From JAGOBX01 sp036733285 (lineage in GTDB: Bacteria; JAGOBX01), in contig DAINAU010000029.1 of assembly GCA_036733285.1 (NCBI GenBank), positions 1-31,336 of the forward strand: DNA of 31,336 nt. Direction: 5' to 3'. The first letter of the stretch is position 1; each line of letters starts with the position of its first letter. Below are positions 1 through 8,093 of the stretch, piece after piece. Position numbers and translations under genes: made by a program. The notes beneath the pieces are model-generated. The model did no database searches. It was not told the DNA's origin and saw only the letters and a list, made by a program, of their open reading frames with translations.

Positions 1-41
1 GCAATTTCAGCAAAAATATTTTTGATACTATTAATAGCTTT

Positions 42-68
42 TCCGGTTTATCCGGTTTATCCGGCTTA
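42..68. repeat. Three tandem 9-bp units
   Basis: The units at 42-50 and 51-59 are identical (TCCGGTTTA), and the third at 60-68 differs by one base (TCCGGCTTA). A related locus at 12078-12095 has only two units (TCCGGTTTA, TCCCGCTTA). The flanks of the two loci are also similar, so copy number appears to vary between homologous intergenic elements. Confidence 0.7.
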
Positions 69-194
69 TGCGAATAAGAATGTTCGAGAGAAAATTCAAT
101 AGTTTTTTTCTTGATTTCAAGATTATCAAGTTTATTAAATTTATTGGAACAATTTCTGACTGCGCTTCAAAAAAATCAACTTCAAAAATATCAC

Positions 195-221
195 TTGTTT
201 TTTTTTAAAATCAAGTATAAA
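195..221 (+). promoter_or_regulatory. Weak sigma70-like promoter candidate for the first receiver gene
   Basis: TTGTTT at 195-200 and TATAAA at 216-221 are separated by 15 bp, which is short for a sigma70 promoter. The second box is about 60 bp before the start codon. In such A/T-rich DNA this kind of match is common by chance. A similar TTGTTTTT plus TATA arrangement occurs before the gene at 12252. Confidence 0.3.
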
Positions 222-282
222 ATAAAAAGGTTTAAAAAATTGAGCGCAATTAAAAAACAAAAAAATCAGGAGGCGCCGGATA

Positions 283-648
283 ATGAATAAAAAAGTTATA
301 ATAATCGAAGACGATGTGGATTTATTGGAGACGGTAAAGGTTCGTTTGGAGAAAGAAGGATTTAAAGTATTAGGAGGCAGCACCGGAATAGAAGTAGTGA
401 ACGATATAGTAAATGAAAAACCCGGATTGATACTGCTTGATTTAAATCTGCCTGATTTAGACGGAGACATTGTAGCTCAGGTATTTCAGAAAAAAGATAT
501 AATCGAAGGCGTTCCAATAATCATAATGTCGGCGAAAGAAGAATCTGAAATAAAATCGGCTGTTGCAAAAATAAGAGCCGTAGATTATTTAAAGAAACCG
601 TTTGATTATAATATATTGATACAGAAAGTAAAGGCAAACATCAAATAA
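283..648 (+). CDS. Single-domain response regulator (receiver only)
   Basis: This 121-residue protein is one complete receiver domain with no output domain. The acidic pocket is E9-D10-D11, the phospho-acceptor is D53 (LLDLNLPDLDG), the switch residue is S83 and the conserved lysine is K105 in a KKPF motif. It would accept phosphate from a histidine kinase in the cytoplasm and act by protein contact or as a relay intermediate. The start is supported by a near-ideal ribosome binding site (CAGGAGG, 268-274) 8 bases upstream. It lies 33 bp before a second receiver gene, with which it is probably co-transcribed. Partner kinases are likely among those downstream, but the sequence does not show which one. 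Confidence 0.93.
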   Translation: MNKKVIIIEDDVDLLETVKVRLEKEGFKVLGGSTGIEVVNDIVNEKPGLILLDLNLPDLDGDIVAQVFQKKDIIEGVPIIIMSAKEESEIKSAVAKIRAVDYLKKPFDYNILIQKVKANIK

Positions 649-681
649 AGCTGAATTGAATTCAGGAGGGACGAAAATTAT

Positions 682-1104
682 ATGGAAGGCGGAATTCAAC
701 CAATAAAGAAGCCTGACGGAACCCCGTTTAAATTTCTTGTTACAGACGATTCTCAATTTATGAGAAAACAGGTGGTAAGAATAGTTCAGCAGATAGGCGG
801 AGAGGTAGCGGCCGAAGCGGAAAACGGCGAGCAGGCGGTCGAAATGTATCAGACGCATCAGCCTGATTTAGTGACGATGGATATTACAATGCCGATTTTA
901 AACGGCGTAGAAGCTTTAAGAAAGATTATCGAAATTGATAAGAACGCATTGGTGGTAATGGTTACCGCAATCGGTCATGAAACAATAGTAAAACAGGCGA
1001 TAATGCTCGGTTCAAAACATTTTGTGGTAAAACCGTTCAAACCAACCGACGTTTCTCAAACCCTTATAGCAATTTTAAAAAAATACGCAGGCGGAGTGCA
1101 ATAA
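682..1104 (+). CDS. CheY-like response regulator
   Basis: This 140-residue protein is a receiver with a short N-terminal extension of about 16 residues (IQPIKKPDGTPFKF). Key residues are D22-D23 in the acidic pocket, D67 as phospho-acceptor (TMDITMP), T95 and K117 in a VKPF motif. The DDSQFMRKQ start and the extension resemble CheY proteins of spirochaetes as I recall them. That is a family impression and no alignment was run. It could bind a flagellar motor or another partner, but no chemotaxis genes are nearby. A ribosome binding site (AGGAGGG, 664-670) precedes the start. A strong intrinsic terminator overlaps the stop codon, so this ends the two-gene receiver unit. Confidence 0.92.
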   Translation: MEGGIQPIKKPDGTPFKFLVTDDSQFMRKQVVRIVQQIGGEVAAEAENGEQAVEMYQTHQPDLVTMDITMPILNGVEALRKIIEIDKNALVVMVTAIGHETIVKQAIMLGSKHFVVKPFKPTDVSQTLIAILKKYAGGVQ

Positions 1105-1137
1105 AAAACGGGGGGGATATCGACGCCCCTGTTTTTT
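1103..1137 (+). terminator. Rho-independent terminator
   Basis: A 12-bp stem (1103-1114 with 1126-1137, containing one G-U pair) has an 11-base loop. The left arm is AAAAAACGGGGG and the right arm is CCCCTGTTTTTT, so the arm itself supplies the T-run. It begins within the stop codon of the CheY-like gene and separates the receiver pair from the kinase operon. Confidence 0.85.
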
Positions 1138-1160
1138 ATTGAGAATCATAATGTGAAATT

Positions 1161-2675
1161 ATGATAAAACCCATAAAAAAACAAAGCGTAGACGAATCAA
1201 TTGAGCGATTAATTAATTTATATCCGGTTCCAATATGTTTAATAGAAAGCAAAGGCGGAGGGAAATATTCCATACCGGCGTCTAACGCCAGATTTGCCGA
1301 GCTTTTATCAAGCGTTAAAAGCAAAACATTCAATCAATTCATTTCGCGTTCAAAAAAATCATTCGAAAATTTTTTTTATCTTCTTGAATTAAGAAAAAGG
1401 GTTGAAAATTTTCTTATTAAAATCCGTAAAAACAAAGAGACGCTGTATTTAAATCTGACCGCGATTATATTTTCAGACAATCCGCTAAGAATATTTATAC
1501 ATTTTGAGGATATAACCGAGAGAGTCGTAGTTCAAAAAAAAATGAACGTAATGGCGGACGTATTTAATTTCTTCAGCAATGGAGTATTAATATTCGCGAA
1601 ACAAAACAACGCGCTTGAATTAATAGAAACGAATAAATCATTTGAAGATATAACGGGTTATTCTTTTAGAGAAATCAAGGGCTGCGGTTTATACAAGCTT
1701 CCGATATGGATGTATTTAAAGGATTTGAGAATCATAATAAAAACCATCGAGACAAACGCGGATAAGAATTCGGTCAAAGACGCGGTAATAAAAATCAGGC
1801 ATAAAAACGGAAGAATAATAAAAGCGGGATTGATAGTAAACGCTTTTAAAGATATGTCAAACAAAATCATAAGATTAAATATAATGTTAAGCGATATAAC
1901 CGACAGATTAAATTTTCAGCATCAGATACAAATGAAAACGCGTCAGCTTGAAGAGGACAACAAAATAATAAGAAACATCACGCATACGATAACCCATAAA
2001 TTCAGCAATTATTTATCTCCCATAATCACATACGCAAACCTTTGGATAGACAGAATACAGAGAAACAAATTGAATACGGACGATTTATTGAAATCATTTT
2101 TAACGATAAGAAAAATACTCGAAGAATTAAACGTATTTATAGACAACAGCATAAAATTATCAAGATACGAAGCGCGAATAATCGACGCTCAAGAAGTAAT
2201 GATAAAAACTTTTTTTACAAACGTAACGGCTTTATACAAGGACATATCGGAAAAAAAGAAGATACGTTTTAAAATATCCATTCCGGAAAGCTTAAAAATT
2301 TACGGCAACGGTTTTTTAATCAACGAAGTCATAGACAATTTGATAAATAACGCGGTAAAATATTCGCCTGAAAACACCGAAATAAAATGCGGATATAAAG
2401 CTTTAAAAAACGGATTTATATGGTTTTCAGTTGAAAGCGGAGGTTCGCCAATACCGTCTCAATACAGAAAGATGATATTCAAACCGTATTACAGAATATC
2501 GAGTATTTTTGATCAGCCGGGAGACGGACTCGGGTTGGCGATATGTTATAACATAATAACTCATCATAACGGAAAAATAGGAGTGATTCCTAAAAAAAGC
2601 AGCGGAAATATTTTTTATTTCACGCTGCCGTCAAAACCGGAATTCATTGGAGACAAGGAGAAAAGGAGAATATGA
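1161..2675 (+). CDS. PAS-domain histidine kinase with degenerate G1 box
   Basis: The 504-residue protein has no clear membrane segment and is probably cytoplasmic. Two PAS-like regions (about 15-125 and 128-250, each ending in a DIT[ED]R motif) precede a coiled coil at 250-270. The dimerisation helix carries the likely phospho-histidine H279 in an unusual ITHKFSN context. The ATPase domain has an N-box (N393, N397) and an intact G2 box (GDGLGL, 454-459). The G1 region reads VESGGSPIP (424-432) in place of DxGxG, so the residue expected to contact adenine is serine. Some kinases of the CusS type also lack this Asp (VENxG), so activity is possible. The stop overlaps the next start (ATGA), so the kinase and receiver are translationally coupled and likely a cognate pair. 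Confidence 0.9.
   Translation: MIKPIKKQSVDESIERLINLYPVPICLIESKGGGKYSIPASNARFAELLSSVKSKTFNQFISRSKKSFENFFYLLELRKRVENFLIKIRKNKETLYLNLTAIIFSDNPLRIFIHFEDITERVVVQKKMNVMADVFNFFSNGVLIFAKQNNALELIETNKSFEDITGYSFREIKGCGLYKLPIWMYLKDLRIIIKTIETNADKNSVKDAVIKIRHKNGRIIKAGLIVNAFKDMSNKIIRLNIMLSDITDRLNFQHQIQMKTRQLEEDNKIIRNITHTITHKFSNYLSPIITYANLWIDRIQRNKLNTDDLLKSFLTIRKILEELNVFIDNSIKLSRYEARIIDAQEVMIKTFFTNVTALYKDISEKKKIRFKISIPESLKIYGNGFLINEVIDNLINNAVKYSPENTEIKCGYKALKNGFIWFSVESGGSPIPSQYRKMIFKPYYRISSIFDQPGDGLGLAICYNIITHHNGKIGVIPKKSSGNIFYFTLPSKPEFIGDKEKRRI
2662..2669 (+). promoter_or_regulatory. Ribosome binding site inside the preceding kinase gene
   Basis: AAAGGAGA lies just upstream of ATG 2672, within the last codons of the kinase gene. 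It fixes the start of the downstream receiver protein and supports translational coupling across the ATGA overlap. Confidence 0.8.
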
Positions 2676-3649
2676 CATTAATATCGAACGAATTAAAATC
2701 AATAGAGATTTCATTGAGAGAACTAATTGAAATCATAGAAAAATACGGAATAGAAAAAATAGGAAACATCCGGTTGGCTTCGGACATAGTAGAAAACGGA
2801 AAAGTATATACTGTAAAGGGTTCGGATTTGTCGAATCCCGCCGTTCAGAAAAAATTCATAGACAAAGGCGTCGAATACGTCAATATAGAAATCACGCCAA
2901 AGGTTGTCGAAAACATTATAGAGAAACATCCGGAGAGATATTCGGATAAAAATCTTGACGCGAATGTTCAGACTCTGCCAAAGGAAGAATTGCGGAATCA
3001 TTCTTATATACGCGAAAACGTCGCTGACGAGCGAGGCAAAATAATTGTAAAAAAGTGGACGCAACTTAAATCCGACCATATAAATTTGATAAAAAAATTC
3101 GGAACTAAAAACGAATACGAAGTATATGAATCGACGGAAACCGGATCTGCGGAAGATATTGAGAGACTTGAAGAAAACTCAAAGCCAAATATTTTAATAA
3201 TAGACGATCAGGTTTATGTTACAGACAGTTTAAAAATGGCGCTTGAAGATTATAATTTCAACGTAACCGCAATCAACGACAATACGGATATAATAAGCAA
3301 AATAAGAAACTCGCCTCCGGATATAATTTTGCTTGATATAAATATGCCGGTTATGAACGGATTTGAATTGCTTGAACAGATGAAACTGTTTGGAACTCTG
3401 AGAAATATTCCGGTTATAATGATAACCGCCCGCAACGTTAAATCCGATATTTTAAAAGCAATCAATCTTGGAGCGTCGGATTATATAGTCAAACCTTTCA
3501 ATTATAAGAATATAATAAAAAAAATCGCCAAATATCTTCCGGAAAACAAAAAAAATATTGATTTTAATGAAATAGATGTTAATATTAAAGACAAACCAAA
3601 AGACGAAAACTTAACTGAAAAATTAAACGATTTACTCGGAAAAATTTAG
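2672..3649 (+). CDS. Receiver protein with duplicated N-terminal module
   Basis: The 325-residue protein has a C-terminal receiver at about 172-290: D178-D179 acidic pocket, D222 phospho-acceptor (LLDINMP), T252 and K274 (VKPF). A charged tail of about 40 residues follows. The N-terminal 155 residues hold two related segments, 43-73 and 122-152. Each follows the pattern GK-hydrophobic-xK, a Leu, a helix, then a glycine and a beta strand. This resembles the small N-terminal module often found before HD-GYP domains, but no HD-GYP domain follows here. The start overlaps the upstream kinase stop, so this is its probable phospho-acceptor. No DNA-binding region is visible, so the output is unknown. 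The receiver call is firm and the N-terminal call is tentative. Confidence 0.88.
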   Translation: MTLISNELKSIEISLRELIEIIEKYGIEKIGNIRLASDIVENGKVYTVKGSDLSNPAVQKKFIDKGVEYVNIEITPKVVENIIEKHPERYSDKNLDANVQTLPKEELRNHSYIRENVADERGKIIVKKWTQLKSDHINLIKKFGTKNEYEVYESTETGSAEDIERLEENSKPNILIIDDQVYVTDSLKMALEDYNFNVTAINDNTDIISKIRNSPPDIILLDINMPVMNGFELLEQMKLFGTLRNIPVIMITARNVKSDILKAINLGASDYIVKPFNYKNIIKKIAKYLPENKKNIDFNEIDVNIKDKPKDENLTEKLNDLLGKI

Positions 3650-3655
3650 ATTAAA

Positions 3656-4096
3656 ATGAAAGTAACAATAGACGCGGACGCTTGTCCCGTAAAAGATATA
3701 GCGGTCGGAATATGCAAAGAACGTTCGGTTAGAGTAGTTCTGGTTTTTGACGAAAGCCATATTTTTAAAGACGAATACGCGGAACTCATTCAAGTCGACA
3801 CCGGAAAAAATTCGGTAGATATCACGATAGAGTCGCTGATTGAAGAAAACGATATTCTTATAACGCAGGATTTGGAACTCGCCGACCTTTGTTTAAAAAA
3901 GCGAGCAAAGGTTATAAATTCGCTCGGCGAAATATATTCGGAATATTCAATACAGTATTTTATACTTGAGAAAGAACATCAAGAAAAATTACGGCGAAGC
4001 GGCCGGCGCGGGAGAAACCCAAAAAAACGAAAATCCAGAAACGACGAAACTTTTAAAAGGAGATTTATTGAATTGCTGGAAAATTCCAAAATATGA
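3656..4096 (+). CDS. YaiI/YqxD family protein (DUF188/UPF0178)
   Basis: The 146-residue product matches this family along its whole length. It has the N-terminal IDADACPVKD motif, the VDTGKNSVDI segment, DILITQDLELAD, the VIN..G block, and a basic C-terminal stretch (RRSGRRGRNPKKRKSR) where the family usually has RxxG followed by GP. The family is predicted to have a PIN-like nuclease fold with acidic residues (here D7, D9 and D67-region residues) near a metal site. Its biological role is not well established. It lies 6 bp after the receiver gene and its stop overlaps the hybrid-kinase start (ATGA), so it is embedded in a signalling operon. Whether that has functional meaning is open. Confidence 0.9.
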   Translation: MKVTIDADACPVKDIAVGICKERSVRVVLVFDESHIFKDEYAELIQVDTGKNSVDITIESLIEENDILITQDLELADLCLKKRAKVINSLGEIYSEYSIQYFILEKEHQEKLRRSGRRGRNPKKRKSRNDETFKRRFIELLENSKI

Positions 4097-7044
4097 AAAC
4101 AGTAATAAAGACATTGTCAATATTTATATTATCGGGGATATTATTCTGGACAATTGAATCTGCGGTAGATTCCATATTTTTTTACGATTTATCGTTTTTT
4201 GATTTGATTAGTTTGAGCGGCGTTTCATCTCACGAAATATATACGAGATTGTTAGTTGTCTTAATTCTTTTTGTATTGGGAATTATATTATCGGTTTTAT
4301 TTTTAAGATTAAAACATACAAATATAAAATTGAAAACAACGATTCTGGAAATGCAGGAAGTCAACCGGCGGCTTGAAAACAACGAAATGGAATTAAAAGC
4401 GTCCAATCAACAATTAAGGGCGATAAACCAGCAATTATACAGTTCCGAACAACAATTAAGAGCGTCGGAGCAGCAGCAATTCGCGGTAAACCAGCAATTA
4501 AGAGCTATTGAACAGGATTTAAGAAACGAAATAGAAAAGCATATTGTTTCGCGGAAAAATCTTGAAATAAGCGAACGAAGATATCAAATGATGTTTAATC
4601 AGATGACAAACGGAGTCGCGGTGTATGAAGCGGCGGACGGCGGAAAAGATTTCATTATTAAAGGATTTAACGCAGCCGCGGAAAAGATAGAAAAAGCGAG
4701 TAAAGAAGAAGTTATAGACCGCAGCGTTTTAGAGGTATTTCCCGGAGTAATAGAATTCGGGATTTTCGACGCTTTTAAGAGAGTATATAAAACCGGAAAG
4801 CCGGAATATATTCCGGTTAAACAATACAGGGACGAGCGTCTTTCAGGATGGAGAGAAAATTATATTTACAAACTTCAGACAGGCGAGATAGTGGCAATAT
4901 ACGAAGACGCGACGGAAAAAAAGATAACCGAACAATATGAATCGGCGACAAAACAGATTCTGGAGATGTTGAACGAACCCGGCGATTTTACAAAAATAAT
5001 TGAAAATATATTGGAACTGATAAAGAAGGAATATTCAATCGACGCAATAGGAATCAGATTGCGGAGGGAAACGGATTATCCGTATATCTGGCATTCCGGA
5101 TTTCCCAAAGAATTCATTAATTCGGAAAAAAGCATAATAAGCGTTTTTCCAGATTGCGATAATTCGGGAATAAAATGCAATATTGAATTGGATTGTTTTT
5201 GCGGAGCCGTCATAAACGGAAATATTAAGCGGCTTTCCGGATTTTCAACCGGATACGGTTCTTTTTGTTCAGACTCCACCGAACAGATTTCAAAAAATTC
5301 CGATAAAATATCGAAAGTATTAGGAGTTCGAAGCGTATGTTATAATTCCGGCTACGAATCTTTGGCGTTAATTCCTTTAAAAATAAAGGAAAATATTATC
5401 GGGCTTTTTCATCTTGCTTCGTCGAAAAAAAAATGGTTTGAAAAGAATCAGATCAAACATTTCGAGCATATATCAAAATTAATTATTTCGGCGATAAAAC
5501 GCAAAGAAATATTGGAGGCGCTGCAATTCGGCGAACAACGTTTAAAATACGCTTTTGAAGCCGCCAGCGAAGGAATATGGGATTGGGATTTGTATTTAAA
5601 CAAGGTTTATTTCAGCCCGCGATTTTATACGATGCTTGAATACGTTCCGGACGAATTTCCCGCGTCAATAGAGAATTTGTTTAATTTGATTCACGAAGCG
5701 GATGTTGAAAAGATTAAATCGAGTTTTTTTAATTTCATTCTGTCGCCGGAAGAAAACTACGAACAAATTTTTAGAATGAAAACTAAAACAGAAAATGAAA
5801 TATGGATTATGGCGCGGGGTAAAATTGTCGAATTGAAAAACGGCAAACCGGCCCGTTTCATAGGAACGCATATTGATATTACCGAACAAATTAAAACGCA
5901 TAATAAATTGCTGCATTCGGAAAAATTATCAGCCGTCGGACAGCTTGCTTCCGGAATCGCCCACGAATTCAATAACATTCTTGCAATAATAAAGAGTTAT
6001 GCCCAGCTCGTTTTATTGCAATTGGACTCTTCTCCGGATTATACCGAAATTATGACTGAAATCGACAATCAAGTCAAAAGGGGCTCCAATATTGTAAAAA
6101 GCATAATGGCGTTTTCCAGACCGCGCGAGATGGTGAAAGAGCTATGCGACATAAAAACCCTGATTAATCGCGTAATAAAAATTCAAAATAATTTTTTAGA
6201 GCTTGAAAATATTGAAATTTTTACAAACTTCAATTATGATTCTTTGTTGTATGTCGACGCAAATCAAATCGAACAGGTTTTGATAAACGTGGTTTTAAAC
6301 GCGCGTCATGCGATTGCGCCGAAAAAAAAAGGAATTATTACGGTATCGGCCGAAGAAAAAAACGGGTATATTACAATAACGGTAACGGACACGGGAATAG
6401 GAATCCCCGAGGATAAGATAAAGAAAATTTTCGAGCCGTTTTATACCACAAAAGGAGCGCGGGGAAACAACAATTTAAACATCGGCGGCACCGGACTTGG
6501 ATTAAGCGTTTGCTATACGATAATCAAGAATCACGGCGGTTTTATCAGCGTCGAGTCAAAAATTAATGAAGGAGCGTCATTTATGATTAGTTTACCGGTT
6601 GAACAAAACGGAGATAAGATACTTATGGAAAATTCAAATAATTCGGAGAAAAAAGTCTTTGACGCTCCAGAGCTAAAATTATTGGAAAGGGAAATGAAAA
6701 TAATCATAGTGGATGACGAGAGATTGATAGCGGATATGCTGTCAAGAGCGTTAAAAAAGATTATTAATGCGGAAATAGATTGTTATTATAACAGATGCGA
6801 CGCGATTGATAATTTTTTGAAAAAAAAATACGATATAGCTTTTCTCGACCTTTTAATGCCGGGAATCGACGGTTTGAAAATTTCCGAAGAATTTAAAAAA
6901 CTCGAACCCTCGATAAAAATAGTCTTTATGTCGGGGCAGATAGGTTTGGAATTAGACAGTTTTATGAGTAAAGATATTTTTGGTTATATTCAGAAACCGT
7001 TTAGCATAAGCGATATAATAAAAGTTTTGAATAAAATAGAATAA
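4093..7044 (+). CDS. Membrane hybrid histidine kinase (PAS-GAF-PAS-HK-REC)
   Basis: The protein has 983 residues. Domains in order are: two membrane helices (about 7-25 and 51-72); a coiled coil of seven heptads rich in QQL (96-145); PAS (160-278); GAF (285-470); PAS (482-600); a dimerisation helix with phospho-H624 (SGIAHEFNN); an ATPase domain with DTGIGIP and GGTGLGL boxes; and a C-terminal receiver (868-983) with D919 and K968. The GAF domain carries C355, C362, C368, C370, C392 and C416. The CFCG and RSVCYNSGYES blocks match a known GAF subfamily of histidine kinases. The domain may sense a small molecule or redox state, but no ligand can be read from the sequence. The start overlaps the DUF188 stop, so it is translationally coupled. 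The fused receiver implies a further HPt or receiver step, and no HPt domain is in the window. Confidence 0.94.
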   Translation: MKTVIKTLSIFILSGILFWTIESAVDSIFFYDLSFFDLISLSGVSSHEIYTRLLVVLILFVLGIILSVLFLRLKHTNIKLKTTILEMQEVNRRLENNEMELKASNQQLRAINQQLYSSEQQLRASEQQQFAVNQQLRAIEQDLRNEIEKHIVSRKNLEISERRYQMMFNQMTNGVAVYEAADGGKDFIIKGFNAAAEKIEKASKEEVIDRSVLEVFPGVIEFGIFDAFKRVYKTGKPEYIPVKQYRDERLSGWRENYIYKLQTGEIVAIYEDATEKKITEQYESATKQILEMLNEPGDFTKIIENILELIKKEYSIDAIGIRLRRETDYPYIWHSGFPKEFINSEKSIISVFPDCDNSGIKCNIELDCFCGAVINGNIKRLSGFSTGYGSFCSDSTEQISKNSDKISKVLGVRSVCYNSGYESLALIPLKIKENIIGLFHLASSKKKWFEKNQIKHFEHISKLIISAIKRKEILEALQFGEQRLKYAFEAASEGIWDWDLYLNKVYFSPRFYTMLEYVPDEFPASIENLFNLIHEADVEKIKSSFFNFILSPEENYEQIFRMKTKTENEIWIMARGKIVELKNGKPARFIGTHIDITEQIKTHNKLLHSEKLSAVGQLASGIAHEFNNILAIIKSYAQLVLLQLDSSPDYTEIMTEIDNQVKRGSNIVKSIMAFSRPREMVKELCDIKTLINRVIKIQNNFLELENIEIFTNFNYDSLLYVDANQIEQVLINVVLNARHAIAPKKKGIITVSAEEKNGYITITVTDTGIGIPEDKIKKIFEPFYTTKGARGNNNLNIGGTGLGLSVCYTIIKNHGGFISVESKINEGASFMISLPVEQNGDKILMENSNNSEKKVFDAPELKLLEREMKIIIVDDERLIADMLSRALKKIINAEIDCYYNRCDAIDNFLKKKYDIAFLDLLMPGIDGLKISEEFKKLEPSIKIVFMSGQIGLELDSFMSKDIFGYIQKPFSISDIIKVLNKIE
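4378..4527 (+). repeat. QQL heptad coding repeat (signalling coiled coil)
   Basis: Seven consecutive 7-residue units, such as SNQQLRA, INQQLYS, SEQQLRA and VNQQLRA, form a linker helix between the membrane helices and the first PAS domain. The repetition is at protein level with partial 21-bp periodicity in DNA. It would transmit conformational signals as a parallel coiled coil. Confidence 0.75.
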
Positions 7045-7094
7045 GGATTCTGCCTGATTGCGGCGAAAAAAAAGTTTTATGATTTGACAAAACA

Positions 7095-8060
7095 ATGAAA
7101 AAAGTAAAACTGGTTTTTATAATAATTATTTTTTTGGCGTGCGGTTGTCAAAAAAAAGCCGAAGGAATTAAACCTTTGAGAATAGCAATCAATTGGGCGG
7201 GCGAAGGATATATTTTGATAGCCGCAGAAAAAGGTTTTTTTAAAAAAAACGGAATTAACGCGGAGATAGAATATATAACCGATTACAATAAGAGACTGCT
7301 GTTATTTAAAGAAAAAAAATTTGAAGGAACCGGAATCGTGTTGGCGGATTTTGTTTCATTAAACGCCGAAGGATATAATTCAAAACTATTATATTCGGCG
7401 ACCTATTCTGATACTGGCGACGCGCTCGTATGCGGACGCGACATTAATTCCATAAAAGATTTAAAAGATAAAACAATAAGTTTCGACGGAGTGAATACTT
7501 TTTCTCATTATTTTGTTTTGGAAATTTTGAATAAAAACGGATTGACGGAAAAAGACGTGAAATTTGCAAATTATCCGCCGTCTATGGTTTTGGAGAAGCT
7601 TGAAGAAAAGGAAATAGACGCTGGTCATTGCTGGTCTCCTTATCAATATGCCGCGATTGAAAAAGGATATAAAATATTAGCTAAAGCTGGGGATTATCCC
7701 GGTATTTTAATAGACGGATTTATAATGGACGAAAAATTCGTCGAATCCAATAAAGACGCAGTTAAAAGATTAATAAAATCTTTTTCCGAAGCCATTGAAT
7801 ATATAAACTTCAACAAAAAAGAGGCATTGAGCATAATAGCCCGATATTTTAATATTAAAGACGAAGATATTGAAAATCAATTTAACGGAATAAATTATTT
7901 AACCGTAGAAGACAATAAAAAATTATTTAATAAAGAGAATGAAATAAATCTTTACGTTTCTTCGCAAAAATTAGGAAATTTTTTTCTTGACCGAGGGCAG
8001 ATTTCTGATATTCCGGATTTTGATAATCTTATAGACGGTTCTTTTTTGCAGGAACGGTAA
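7095..8060 (+). CDS. NMT1/SsuA-type substrate-binding lipoprotein
   Basis: The 321-residue protein has a lipoprotein signal (hydrophobic core, then LACGC, with C16 or C18 as lipidated cysteine). It is followed by a periplasmic-binding fold of the NMT1/THI5-like and SsuA/TauA group. Typical segments are IAINWAGEGYILIAAEKGFF near the N-terminus, a central TISFDGVNTFSHYFVLEIL, and GHCWSPYQYAAIEKGY, where the second lobe closes. These proteins normally deliver sulfonates, pyrimidine precursors or related small molecules to an ABC permease. No permease or ATPase gene is nearby. Instead a kinase with a periplasmic sensor follows after 33 bp, so a sensory role is more likely than uptake. The ligand cannot be assigned. 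The ribosome binding site is weak. Confidence 0.88.
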   Translation: MKKVKLVFIIIIFLACGCQKKAEGIKPLRIAINWAGEGYILIAAEKGFFKKNGINAEIEYITDYNKRLLLFKEKKFEGTGIVLADFVSLNAEGYNSKLLYSATYSDTGDALVCGRDINSIKDLKDKTISFDGVNTFSHYFVLEILNKNGLTEKDVKFANYPPSMVLEKLEEKEIDAGHCWSPYQYAAIEKGYKILAKAGDYPGILIDGFIMDEKFVESNKDAVKRLIKSFSEAIEYINFNKKEALSIIARYFNIKDEDIENQFNGINYLTVEDNKKLFNKENEINLYVSSQKLGNFFLDRGQISDIPDFDNLIDGSFLQER

Positions 8061-8093
8061 TTTTCGAAACCATAGCAAAATAATTTAAAATAA

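Larger units (their letters stand above)
1..282. other. Leading intergenic region with repeat-like elements
   Basis: No gene is visible here. The segment holds three tandem 9-bp units (TCCGGTTTA twice, then TCCGGCTTA) at 42-68, inside a block at 8-70 that resembles 12054-12100. A second motif at 145-180 (TGGAACAATTTCTGACTGCG followed by CTTCAAAAAAAT) recurs at 25616-25637 and partly near 31169. A weak promoter-like pair lies at 195-221 and a strong ribosome binding site at 268-274. The coding-like reading on the minus strand is low-complexity and not convincing. Confidence 0.6.

Noticed and set aside
42..68. CRISPR-like array from the 9-bp units
   Set aside because: Units are directly adjacent with no spacers and far too short.
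7095..8060. THI5-type thiamine pyrimidine synthase
   Set aside because: It has a lipoprotein signal and lacks the cysteine-rich CCCFC-type motif of THI5 enzymes, so a binding protein fits better.
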